Assembly (NCBI GenBank): GCA_037501455.1
Contig: CM074862.1
Coordinates: forward strand, 89,613,501 to 89,677,500
Length of the DNA stretch: 64,000 nt
Direction of reading: 5' to 3'
From: Lantana camara
Lineage: Eukaryota; Streptophyta; Magnoliopsida; Lamiales; Verbenaceae
This document shows, piece by piece, positions 12,773-23,324 of this stretch. Below the pieces are notes generated by a model. The model saw only the letters and a program-made list of their open reading frames with translations, was not told the origin of the DNA and ran no database searches. The position numbers and the translations under genes were made by a program. Every line of letters starts with the position of its first letter. Position 1 is the stretch's first letter.

Positions 12773-13340
12773 AGTTCAATAAATTTACAAATTCTACCAA
12801 AAATAAATAAATAAATTTATAAATAATATTTAATACATATAGTACATTAGTAATTTTATACATATACATGTATATATATAATATACTATATAATACATAC
12901 ATATATATACATATAAAAGAAATTTCAAAAAAAAAAAAAAAAGTTGATAGGATTTCTTCCGCCGAAATTTAAAAAACGCGCCTCAGGGTTTTTTCTGCAA
13001 AAATTTGAAAACATAGGGTTTTATATGATAATTTTTTTTTTCACGGGGTCTTTTTTTATCATTTCACATGACACAAGGGGTTCCTTGCAAAAAAACCCAA
13101 ATATAATGTTGGGGTAAATTTGTCATTTTACGCGAAAAAGTGAAGAAAAATCCAATATCACACGCAGTAAACGCGCGTGTGATTCAAAAACGCGTCTCAG
13201 GGTTTTTTCTGCAAAAATTTGAAAACATAGGGTTTTATATGAGAATTTATTTTTCACGAGGTCTTTTTTAATCATTTCACATGACACGAGGGGTTTCCTT
13301 GCAAAAAAACCTATATTTAATTCATCTCGTTTTTGCAACA
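11582..13340 (+). mobile_element. 3' LTR of copia-A, split by a MULE
   Basis: It begins TGATGAATTTGGTCATTAAA directly after the purine tract TTTAGAGGGGCG. It aligns along its length with the LTR at 61552-62030. The left part runs to about 12003; the right end resumes at 13312 and finishes ...TTTTTGCAACA near 13340. This corresponds to the ...TTTCGCAATA end of the other copy. Without the inserted MULE it would be about 440 bp, slightly shorter than the 477-479 bp of the related LTRs. Confidence 0.75.
12004..13311. mobile_element. MULE-like element with doubled ends
   Basis: The segment is flanked by TATATTTAAT at 11994-12003 and 13312-13321, a 9-10-bp target duplication typical of Mutator-like elements. 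The left end (ACCCTGTGTTTTATGAAATG) is a degenerate inverted repeat of the right end. Each end occurs twice: left at about 12005 and 12186, right at about 12960-13090 and 13170-13311. That suggests a member of the family inserted into, or duplicated within, another. The core is AT-rich with long TA runs (for example 12730-12769). No protein is encoded. The larger MULE at 27894-42417 has related ends. Confidence 0.65.
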
Positions 13341-13374
13341 AGACAAACATAATTGCCACTTGTTTTTACTGGAT

Positions 13375-13418
<44 letters not shown>

Positions 13419-13811
13419 TTTTATTTCCATCTTGAAGAATATAATCGAATCATGTCCCATCTTCTGTAACACGATTATTAATTTCTTTTTTTTTTTTTTT
13501 TTGGTGGGAATTATTAATTTCTTATACTTTTAAAGAAGTCCCATTCCACTGTACCTGTGCAGTTATGTGGTAGGCCGGTAGGTCCAAGAACCCAATAAAT
13601 GGTTTTGTTAAAAATAAAGTTTAACGAGAATGGATATAATTGGTTCGTACATATTGAGTGCAAAATTTAATAAAAGTAAAATCTATATTCAAAGAATTAT
13701 ATAAAAGTTAGAAAATTCCTATCAAATTGTATACTATACGGAAATGAATAAATTTTAGAGCAAATAACACTGGTAATAAACAGTCGAGATGGCTTATCTG
13801 GTTCAGCGAAC
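13341..13811 (+). other. Duplicated upstream region of the SABATH gene, copy 1
   Basis: Blocks here match the upstream region of the coding copy, which is itself scattered by insertions. A TA microsatellite (about 13381-13413) and the motif CATCTTCTRTAACAC match 27774-27893. CACTGTACCTGTG and the flanking sequence match 42440-42530. The stretch from TTAGAAAATTCCT to GGTAATRAAC matches about 46970-47048. Copy 1 lacks roughly 65-70 bp directly upstream of the ATG that in copy 2 contain a TATA box, so it has probably lost its core promoter. Confidence 0.75.
13474..13523 (-). mobile_element. Tiny poly(A)-tailed insertion with 14-bp target duplication
   Basis: ATTATTAATTTCTT occurs at 13474-13487 and 13510-13523. 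Between them lie 22 bp: fifteen T followed by GGTGGGA. On the minus strand this is a 7-bp body plus A15 flanked by a 14-bp direct repeat, the pattern of an extremely 5'-truncated LINE-type or SINE insertion. The same position is occupied in the coding copy by the MULE starting at 27894, so an excision scar is the alternative reading. Confidence 0.5.
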
Positions 13812-13930
13812 ATGACGGTCAAGAAACTTCTTCATATGAATCCTGGGGAAGGCAAAAATAGCTATGCCAACAATTCAGGCCTTCAATGTTTCAAAAAAAA
13901 AAAAAAACAATTCAGGCCTTCAAGTTCGTT
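13812..13930 (+). pseudogene. SABATH methyltransferase exon 1 fragment (copy 1)
   Basis: From the ATG at 13812 the reading frame gives 25 residues ([20 protein letters not shown]...) that differ from exon 1 of the coding copy at 47154 at only two positions (A to P, N to E). It holds the N-terminal SABATH signature, HMNxGxGxxSYA. Exon 2 is not found downstream, so this is a truncated duplicate. The 3' end of the exon is duplicated around a poly(A) insertion (13871-13923), leaving a GT donor only after the second copy and shifting the frame. Beyond 13930 the sequence no longer resembles the gene. Confidence 0.85.
13871..13923 (+). mobile_element. Tiny poly(A)-tailed insertion with 16-bp target duplication in exon 1 copy
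   Basis: CAATTCAGGCCTTCAA occurs at 13871-13886 and 13908-13923. The 21 bp between are TGTTTC plus fifteen A. The coding copy at 47213-47228 has this 16-mer only once. A long target duplication ending in poly(A) is the signature of target-primed reverse transcription, here truncated to a 6-bp body. Confidence 0.75.
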
Positions 13931-14656
13931 CTCTCCCTCTCTCTCTCTCTCCGATTCAAAAATTAAAAAAAAAATCGTTCTCTCTCTCCTGGCAGCCCAA
14001 ACTTTGACGTGGCGCTCTCGAATTGGCTGAAGGAACTTGGAGCTACGCGAAAAATCGAAAAATGACACGGTTGTCCTCAAAACTTAGGCTAAAAATAGGG
14101 ATTAATGCTGTTCATTTTAAATACACCAATTTCCAACTTCTTTTTCCAATTTAAAAGATTCCGAAAATTACTTTCTCCCTCTATTATAATTAATCCTTAA
14201 TTATATTTAATTAGGTAGTTATATGATTAATATATAATCCACTTAATTATTAAAAAATGGGGATTTTCTAATTTTAGGAAAAAGAGTTTTTCTAAAAGGA
14301 TATTTTCTCAAAATATTTAGCGAAATCCTGTCGGAGCCCACATTCCAAAATCTTAGCCGGGGTGGGTTATTGCGGGGAAGCTCTGCCGGTTTCACGAGAA
14401 ATAAACGAGGTGCTGGAAAAATGTCGTTGATAACCAATTGTGCAGTACGATAATACCATTATGTTGCCAAAATTATTATTTGCATATTATGATTATATGC
14501 TCTATTTGTAAAATTATATTATCGATGCATGTATATATTAGAGTTGTTTTGGCCAAATTTGCTTCGCTGCTTATTAAAATATTTTCAAAATATTTTGATA
14601 ACGAGTTATGACGATTTTTTTTGAAATATTTCCCTATACCATCACTCTACTCTGTG
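13931..14656. other. Non-coding stretch, nothing recognised
   Basis: It contains CT-rich low-complexity sequence at 13931-13995 and AT-rich DNA. I find no methyltransferase exons 2-4, no LTR match and no open frame with recognisable content. It ends at CCCAC (14657-14661), the target duplication of the gypsy element. Confidence 0.5.
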
Positions 14657-14661
14657 CCCAC

Positions 14662-17600
14662 TGTAACGTCCCGACTTTTCGGACGTAAAAGTATGACGTA
14701 TGTGTTTACCAATTTGCACGAGTTAATTGTTTTTACGTGTTTTATAATTAATTTTATTATAAATTGTTATTATTTTATTTTATTATATTTTATTTTATTT
14801 TAATTTAATATTATTAATTTTAATTATATTTCGTATTATAATATATATATATTTCAATTATTGCTAATATAATTATTAATGTTAATTATGTTATTAATTT
14901 AATGATTATGCTAATTAAGTGTTATGTTAATTAATCATGCTTTAATAAATTAATTACGTGACTTTAATTATGTTTATAAATTAATTTGATTTACTTAATT
15001 AAAACATTTATGCATGGATTTTTATTGAATTATGCATGAATTTTAATGTTTTTGTGCATGAATTGCATGGATTGAGCATATTACTAATTTTGAGCTTCGT
15101 TCTTATATGAAATGATATCGACTTGCCACGAATTTGTAGTATATCGTAATTATATGTGTTATGAACATGATTATATGCTCGGTTTATGTTTTTGAATTTA
15201 TTTGGTAGGTTAACGGATTTAATTTGATTCGAGGAACCAAATCGGGGGCTAACGAGCACTTAGCGTACCCTTGGTTCCGAATTTAATATCTTGAGCTCGG
15301 GAACTCGGATTCGAGTTCCGTCAACTCCGCTGAACTCGTAACGAAAATTCGAGTTTAGTAAACTTAGCCTTATATTTTTCCTAAGTCATTTGAAACTCCG
15401 AAATTCAACCGAAAAACGAATCGGCGACCATTTTGACCTTGCTGTACAAAATTAGCCATATCTTATCCAAACTTTAACCAAATTAACCATGGTTTGATTC
15501 TTTAGAACCCTAAGTCAACCACCTATCCCAACATATCATGCCCTAACCAAAATAATCCTCACACAATCCCCAAAACTCAGCCAAAGTCTCTGGAAATTCA
15601 AGCAGTCCCGTAACCCTTCATTCCTTAGAGATTTTGGAGCTCAAATCTCATCCAAACTTCATCCAATCAACAAGGTAAGCTTAGGGTTGTAATATATGTT
15701 TATTTCTGATCATTTTCATCCTTTCATTCACGAATTTGAGCATGGTTTCATGATTTCTGGACTGTTTTTCCGAAAATGAAGAATTTTGGGCATTTTGTTG
15801 ATCTCCTTCGATTCTTGTTGGTTTTGATTGATTCCAAGCTTGAGATTGATTGTTTTGACATCCTTGTATCATTTATGATCATTGATTTCTTGGTGGTTGA
15901 AGTATTAATGAGATATTAATTATGGTACTTTGAGAGAATTCACATGAATGTCACGTACGATTTCTGTCACGGTTGAGCTCTTTTAGGAACTGATATATAT
16001 GTTGATTTGGTGTTTCTTGGATGAGTATTTGTTGGCCTTTGTGACCTGAACTGATTAGGATTAATTGAGTGTAGCCATACTCTGTTTTTCCTCGAGATTT
16101 TGCTCTGTTTTGGCTTGAGGTTTGCTGTCAAAAACTGCTGTAATTCCTTCACGCTTTTGCTGTCAGTTTCCGTAGCCTTGTAGGTGTGTTCGAGCTGTGT
16201 TCTTGCTGCTTTTCATGCCTTATTTTGTTGCCTATTTTGCTTGCTTTTCTTGCTGGATTAGCTGCCCTTTTCTGCTGCGATTTTGCTGTAAAACAGGGGA
16301 TGTTTCTGGTTCGTGACACGGGGGTGTCGTTTTCTTCCTTTCCAGCGGGAACGGGGGTGCTTATTTGGCCTGGAATTGCTGTACCGAGACACGGGGGTGT
16401 CTCGGTCTGGGTTTGGGAGGTGACACGGGGGTGTCACCCCGTTTCTTCTGAGCTTTGCCTGCGTCTTCTTCTTCCCTGTTTGTATGTGTGTTGCTGCTGT
16501 TTATATCTGTGTAGTGTGTGTGTTGCATGCATGGGAGTGGTGTTGTGTGTGCATGGAATTGTGGAGTTAATTGCATGCATGAGTATTTATATTACATTTT
16601 TGTGTGTGTACGTGTATGCATGAAGTTATATAATATTGCATGCATATGTATACATATATATATTTATGCATGTGTGCGTATATATATATATTATATATAT
16701 ACATATGTTATTATATATTATTATATATTTATTATATAATATATATTTATTATATATTTTAAATATTATTTGATTTAATTCAATTCTTGAAATTAATTGA
16801 TTTCTATTTCGCGTATTTAATTTACCGACTATTGATTGAACGTTTTATTTATTTTATTTCTAATTGTGAATATGAATATTATGTATTATAGTTCTTAAAT
16901 GAATTCTTGGATTAATTGATATGCATTATGAATGTTATAAATTTATGAAATTATGAATTTATGAAATTGAATGAAATATATGAACGAATGATTTGATTAT
17001 ATGTTCTAAATTTCTTAATAGTGCACATGAACATTTTATTGATATAACATGATCATTTATGCATTCATGTCATATTCACTTCATTGCCGAGCGTCATATG
17101 TGGTCATTGAGTCTCATACCTTTTCTTTTGCACAGATTCGGGTTTGGTCGGAGACGAGGGCGAGCATTGAGACGCTTGTGCCTTTCTTTTGCTTTGTAAA
17201 GGTGGGTTTTTCTTCTAGTAGTTAAAGTGACCGATATATCCCTTATGTGAAAGGTTTTATGCCAAAATAGTATATTTATATATATCGAGTCATTTTGGGT
17301 AAATGATTTCAAACGTATGACCCCTTTTTATTTATGAAACCCTACCCTATGTTTGGCGAGATATTTATGATTTATGATTGCACGGGCCCCGGGACTTAGT
17401 ATATGTGGCTAACCGAGGAAGCAAGGGTTGACGGGGATCCCATATACTAGTTCCAACCAAACTACGACGATACCGGCCCTCGCTAGGAGGTTTAGCGAGG
17501 AATGGGAGTTGAGTGCCCTTGGGGGATTCATGTACCCCCATTGGCCTATGTATGAACCGGTGGCCGGGTCTTGCAAGCCCGTCCACCACCCGGAGGAAGA

Positions 17601-18363
17601 AGGTGTATATGAATGATTATGATCATGTTATTTATGAGCACAAAAGATATATGTATGATAATGAATGATTGAATAATTGATTATGAATACACGAGGAGTA
17701 GGTTGGAGATTGTGCACGCCCACTCGCTGGGCCATAAACGCTTATGATCAATTATGAATGAATATGAACGTGGTAATCCCGTTGATGTTTTCTTTTGTTT
17801 TAACCACTCGGTAAATTCTTATCAAACTTCACACGGGATTAGGGCTTGCATGTATGTGTTTAATTTATGCGATATTATATCTTATGCCCCATTTTATACC
17901 CACCAGTCTCTTTTAGACTGAACCCGGTTGTTTTCAGTTGTTTTGTGCAGGTATAGGAGTGCTAGGTGGGAATACAAGTCGTCTAGGTCTTGCATTTATG
18001 TTTAGCACTTCTTTTCAGTTTCATATGTTCATACCCTTATTGTTATTTTGTATATGATCCTATAGCTTGGAGCGTATGATTTTGTAGGCCGTAAGTGCCG
18101 TTGAACTTGAATGCGTTTGTATATCTATTTTTGGAGCTTGGTGGCTCATTGTATATATGCTATGTCGTTCTTGCTTCCGCGTTTTATTTTAACTCTGATT
18201 TTATGTTATCTTGAGTTGAATGGTTTAAGGGTTAGTCCCGCCTAGCATAGCGTGTGTGTTGTGTCCCCGTTCGCCGTGGATTTGGCACGTGTATGGACTT
18301 CCATTTCATATACGGGTCGGGTCTCGGTGCAGGGGATGTGGTACCTTACGCTCGGGTGCTACA
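14662..18363 (+). repeat. 5' LTR of the Tekay element
   Basis: It runs from TGTAACGTCCCG to GGTGCTACA and is 3702 bp, the same length as its partner. It contains three G-loop hairpins (16315-16438), a strong splice donor context (AAG/GTAAGC at 15672-15680), and long TA/AT tracts near 16640-16760. Short open frames inside, such as the hydrophobic one at 16186-16623, recur in the other LTR and are not supported as genes. Confidence 0.95.
16315..16438 (+). other. Three G-loop hairpins in the LTR
   Basis: The core GACAC-GGGG-GTGTC recurs at 16315-16328, inside a longer perfect stem CCGAGACAC/GTGTCTCGG at 16384-16405, and in GGTGACAC/GTGTCACC at 16419-16438. A partial fourth (AACGGGGGTG) is near 16350. 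The outer stem bases differ between copies yet stay complementary, so pairing rather than primary sequence appears kept. The same trio is in the 3' LTR near 24979-25102. The function is unknown. Confidence 0.75.
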
Positions 18364-18371
18364 TCCCTATG

Positions 18372-18383
18372 TGGTATCAGAGC
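18372..18383 (+). other. Primer binding site (initiator Met tRNA type)
   Basis: TGGTATCAGAGC lies eight bases after the end of the 5' LTR and is complementary to the 3' end of plant initiator methionine tRNA, the usual primer for these elements. Confidence 0.9.
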
Positions 18384-18577
18384 TTAGGGTTGCAAAACCC
18401 GAGCTCTAGTGTCGTGTTGAGTCAGTTAGGTCGTTCGGCTTTAGGAACAACTTGTCAATGTGTTGCATATACATTGTTTACGTGCTTGTGTGCTTTAAAT
18501 TCTGAATTTTGATCGAATTAATTGCACATGCTTGCATTGACTAAAAATCGCATGCATTTCTGTGTTTCTTGAACAGG

Positions 18578-21500
18578 ATGCCTCCACGTAGACACCGTGA
18601 GAGATCTCCAGGACACCGTCGTCATCATGATCGATCCCCTACGCCTCCACCCCAACCACAAGCACCATCGGTGGACATGGGAAATTTCATGGAAGCGGTT
18701 TTCAACTATGTCGAACATAGGAGGGCTCAAGCTCCCCCACCACAACAAGCAGAACAACAAGCTCCTCCACCAAACCATAATAATAGAGATCCTCATGGGG
18801 TGTTTCTGAGCTACAACCCCCCTCGGTTTTCTGGTTCTATTGACGATGCGATCTCGGAGGGTTGGTTGATTCGATTAGAGAGGATATTTGGAGTCCGACA
18901 GTTTACTACGCAAGAGAAGGGTCAATTTGCTATATTGCAACTTGATGGAGATGCGTATGAATGGTGGGAACGAACAAGAGAGAAACTTGAAGTGGATGAA
19001 GAGGAAGTGACTTGGGAGGTTTTCAAGAGAGAATTCCGGGAATGCTTTGTACCGGAAGTAGTGAGAGAAAGGAAGGAGCAGGAATTCATGGATCTAAAGC
19101 AAGGTGTGCATACGGTGACTCAATATCTCACCGTATTTAATAGACTTGGAAAATATGCTCCTCATGTCACCCGGGATGAGAAGAGAAAATCAAGGAAATT
19201 TATTGCGGGGTTAAGACAGGACTTGAGACACGCTCAGGCGGGTCACAATTTCGAGTCATTTGCCAACACCGTGCAAAGAGCTTTGGTTCAAGAAGAAGAA
19301 TTCAAGAAGAAGGATCCGATGTTTAGAGCTCCTATGGGAAGAGGTTCCGGATCGAATACGGGAAAGAGGCCGATGATTCAAGCTAGTCCACCTCCTAAGG
19401 GTCCATTTAAGAAGCCTCGGTTTGGAGGACAAGGTTCTCAGGCCGCACCGACTCGACCAAAGGCTCTACCTATGGCAGCGGCATCTACAAATTCACGCCC
19501 GGATGTACCTCCATGTACTTATTACGGGGGACCGACCCATACCTACAATAATTGTCGAAGAAGGTTGAATTTGTGCCTCATATGTGGAAAAAGCGACCAT
19601 ATGGCGGAGACATGTCCCTACAAGAACCCCGGATTTCAGAAAGGAGTTCAAAGGCCAATGATTCAGGCTCGTGCTTATGCCCTCGAGGGTGAGGAGCAAG
19701 ATGCAGAGATCGATCCCACAGCTGTGGTGGAAGGTACCCTATGCATACATAACATGAGCATTCATGCACTCTTTAATCCGGGTGCCAGGCATTCCTTTAT
19801 ATCTTGTGACTTAGTTGCTACTCTGTGCTTGCCTGTTATTTGTCTTTCTTCTTGTTATTTGGTGAGTTTGCCACTTGGTGGTAGTCTTCAGACAGATCAG
19901 TTGGTTCGGGAGTGTTCAGTTCTGATTGAAGGGAAAGAATATTCGACTGATTTAATTGTTATGCCTATGAAGAGGTACGGAGTTATCTTGGGTATGGACT
20001 GGTTGTCCAGGCATCGGGCCAATGTTGATTGTTTTGCGAAGAAGGTGATTTTGGGTAATGAATTGGTAATTGGTAGTGGATCAAGAACGGTATCTCTCTT
20101 GTCTTATATGGAAGCTCACAAGTTGATGAGAGAAGGAGCAACGGGATTTATTGCTTACCTCCTTAATAGGCCGAAAGATCAAGTTAAGTTGGAGGATACC
20201 GCGGTTGTGAAGGATTTTTCCGATGTGTTTCCGAAAAATTTGAGTTCTTTACCACCAGACCGTGAGATCGAATTTGTTATCGACTTATACCCAGGATCCA
20301 CACCGTATTCTAAGACTCCGTATCGGATGGCACCGGCCGAATTGAAAGAGTTAAAGATTCAATTAGAGGAATTACTCAAAGTTGGATATATACGGCCAAG
20401 TTCGTCACCTTGGGGTGCTCCAGTTCTCTTTGTTAAGAAAAAGGATGGAACCTTAAGAATGTGTATAGATTACCGGGAGCTTAATTGGATGACTGTAAAG
20501 AATAAGTATCCTTTGCCCCATATTGAGGATTTATTCGACATGTTACAAGGTTCAGGGGTATACTCAAAATTGGACTTGAGACAAGGATACTATCAATTGA
20601 AAATCCGGGAAGAGGACATTCCGAAGACGGGATTTAACACCCGGTATGGACACTACGAGTTCGTAGTGATGCCTTTTGGATTGACTAATGCTCCGGTTGC
20701 TTTTATGGATACGATGCATCGAATTTTCCGGCCCTATTTGGACAAGTTTGTGGTAATATTCATCGATGATATTCTGGTTTATTCGAGAACTCCGGAGGAT
20801 CATGCCAGGCACCTCAGAATTGTGTTGGACACCTTAAGGGAACATCGGTTGTATGCTAAGTTTAGCAAATGCGAGTTCTGGATTGATCGGGTAGCATTTT
20901 TGGGCCATATTATCTCAAGGAAAGGTTTGGAGGTAGACCCTTCTAAGATTGAGACGGTTATTCAATGGCAAAGCCCGAAAAATGCTTCAGAAGTAAGGAG
21001 TTTCTTGGGTTTGGCAGGCTACTATCGAAGATTTGTTCAGGATTTCTCAAAGATTGCGGCTCCTTTAACCCGATTGACTAAGAAGGCGGTTAAGTTTGAG
21101 TGGGATGAGGCATGTGAGGCTAGCTTTCAACTTTTAAAGGAAAAGTTGACCACCGCTCCTGTATTAGCACTCCCCGAAGGTACAGAAGGATATACAGTTT
21201 ATACGGACTCCTCAAAGGAAGGTTTGGGATGTGTGTTGATGCAGAATGGAAGGGTAATCGCCTATGCCTCAAGGAAATTGAAAGAGCATGAACAGAATTA
21301 CCCCACTCATGATTTGGAATTAGCGGCAGTGATCTTTGCTTTGGGTAAGTGGAGACACTATCTTTATGGAATTTCGTTTGAGGTCTTTTCCGATCACAAG
21401 AGGCTCCAAAGGAAGGTTTGGGATGTGTGTTGATGCAGAATGGAAGGGTAATCGCCTATGCCTCAAGGAAATTGAAAGAGCATGAACAGAATTACCCCAC

Positions 21501-23292
21501 TCATGATTTGGAATTAGCGGCAGTGATCTTTGCTTTGGGTAAGTGGAGACACTATCTTTATGGAATTTCGTTTGAGGTCTTTTCCGATCACAAGAGGCTC
21601 CAATACTTATTCTCACAAAAGGAATTGAACAAGAGACAACGGCGTTGGATGGAACTTTTGGCGGATTATGAGTGTACAATCCGATACCATCCCGGCAAAG
21701 CCAATTTGGTCGCGGATGCGCTTAGTAGGAAAGCTAGTGTGTCCAATGTGAAAGTGGAAATTGGAGATGAGAATGAGTTGTTCAGACTGAGGGCTAGTAT
21801 TCGGAATATTACGGTTCAACCAGATCTTAAACAGAGATTATTTGATGCTCAGAGGACTGATCCCGAGGTTCAGAAATTAGCTGAGAAAGCTCGAGCTGAT
21901 TCAGAGTGTCCGTTTGGGTTTGATGATACGGGACTTCTAAGATTCAAGAATAGAGTTGTTGTCCCGGAAGAGTTAAAAAGGATTATTCTTGAGGAAGCCC
22001 ATCGGTCAGGGTATTCAATACATCCCGGAGGGAACAAAATGTATAAGGATCTCAAGCAATTCTATTGGTGGAATGGATTGAAACGGGATGTTATCAACTT
22101 CGTGAAACACTGCATGACTTGTCAAGTGGTAAAGGCAGAACATCAAAAGCCATCGGGGCTACTTCGACCATTGCCTATTCCGGAATGGAAATGGGAACAA
22201 ATAGCCATGGATTTTGTTTCGGGATTACCAAAAGTGAGAGGAGGTTTCGATGGAATTTGGGTTATCGTGGACAGGTTGACAAAATCAGCTCATTTTCTTG
22301 CTATAAGGATGTCCGATAAAGTGAGTAAGTTGGCTAAGAGATACAATGATGAGATTGTCAGGCTTCATGGAGTACCTGTTAGTATTGTCTCGGATCGGGA
22401 TCCCAGATTTACTTCACGGTTATGGCAAGAATTACAGAAGTGTTTGGGAACAAGGCTTCAATTCAGCACAGCTTTCCATCCTCAGACCGACGGACAATCA
22501 GAAAGGTTGATTAAGTATCTGGAGGACCTGTTGAGAGCATGTGTATTGGGCTTTCAAAGTTCATGGAATGAACAGTTGCCGTTAATCGAGTTTGCTTACA
22601 ACAATAGCTATCAAGCCTCGATTGAAATGGCCCCTTATGAAGCTCTTTACGGACGTAAATGTCGATCACCGTTGTTCTTTGACTTGGAGGAATGGAATTG
22701 GACCAAGCAAGAAGGGATTAAAAGAGGGGAAAAGAAGGAAAAACCCTCTAAGGCTGTACAAGAGGCTATTGACAAGGTCCAGATAATTGGACAACAGATG
22801 AAGGCCGCTCAGGATCGACAAAAGAGTTATGCAGATCTTCGGAGGAAGAATTTGGAGTTTGAGATTGGAGATAGAGTTTTCTTAAAGGCTTCTCCACGAA
22901 AAGGGTTTTCAAGGATTGGACGAGGAGGAAAATTAAACCCTCGGTATTTGGGACCATATGAGATTCTAGAGAAGATTGGGGATACGGCCTATCGATTGGA
23001 CTTGCCTCCGAGTTTGACTGGAATTCATAACGTATTTCATGTTTCACAGCTCCGAAAGTATTATCGAGACGAGTCCGAGGTTCTACCGGTTGAAGAAGTG
23101 GAATTAGAACCGGATCTCACCTTCGTTCAGAAGCCGATTAGGATCTTGGATCGAAAATTTCAGGAACTTCGAAATCGGCGTATTCCACTAGTCAAGGTTC
23201 TTTGGAGAAGTGATAAAACCGAAGAGGCTACGTGGGAGACGGAGGATAAGATGAAAAGATTTCACCCCGAGTTGTTTCCGAGCGAGCAATGA
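18578..23292 (+). pseudogene. Tekay gag-pol polyprotein, broken by a frameshifting duplication
   Basis: The ATG at 18578 opens a gag starting [15 protein letters not shown] zinc knuckle (C-x2-C-x4-H-x4-C, residues about 333-346) is intact; an upstream partial knuckle near residue 308 has lost a cysteine. The protease site reads NPGA near residue 400 where the family has DSGA, so the catalytic aspartate is gone. RT is complete, with FIDD near residues 728-731. RNase H is interrupted by a 194-bp tandem duplication that shifts the frame, stopping the first frame at 21433. The rest, in the other frame to 23292, encodes RNase H again, an HHCC and D-D-E integrase (AMDF, SDRDPRF, GQSER) and a chromodomain-like tail. 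No other stop interrupts it. Confidence 0.92.
21213..21600 (+). repeat. 194-bp tandem duplication in RNase H
   Basis: Sequence 21213-21406 repeats at 21407-21600 without visible differences. CAA is shared at both junctions (21213, 21407, 21601), consistent with replication or template slippage at a 3-bp microhomology. Because 194 is not a multiple of 3, it breaks the gag-pol frame. Confidence 0.93.
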
Positions 23293-23309
23293 ATCTGAGG
23301 ACGGATTCT

Positions 23310-23322
23310 TTTAAGGGGGAGA
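23310..23322 (+). other. Polypurine tract of the Tekay element
   Basis: TTAAGGGGGAGAG ends just before the 3' LTR at 23325, where plus-strand DNA synthesis would be primed. Confidence 0.85.
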
Positions 23323-23324
23323 GA

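Noticed and set aside
13812..14030. 72-codon frame beginning like a methyltransferase
   Set aside because: Only the first 25 codons are methyltransferase. The rest is a poly(A) insertion and CT-rich intron-like sequence, so it is a pseudogene fragment rather than a small gene.
16186..16623. Hydrophobic 145-codon frame that looks like a small membrane protein, repeated at 24850-25287
   Set aside because: Both copies lie at the same place in the two LTRs of one element. The frame spans hairpins and GT repeats and ends in a TA tract. Duplication reflects the LTR, not selection.
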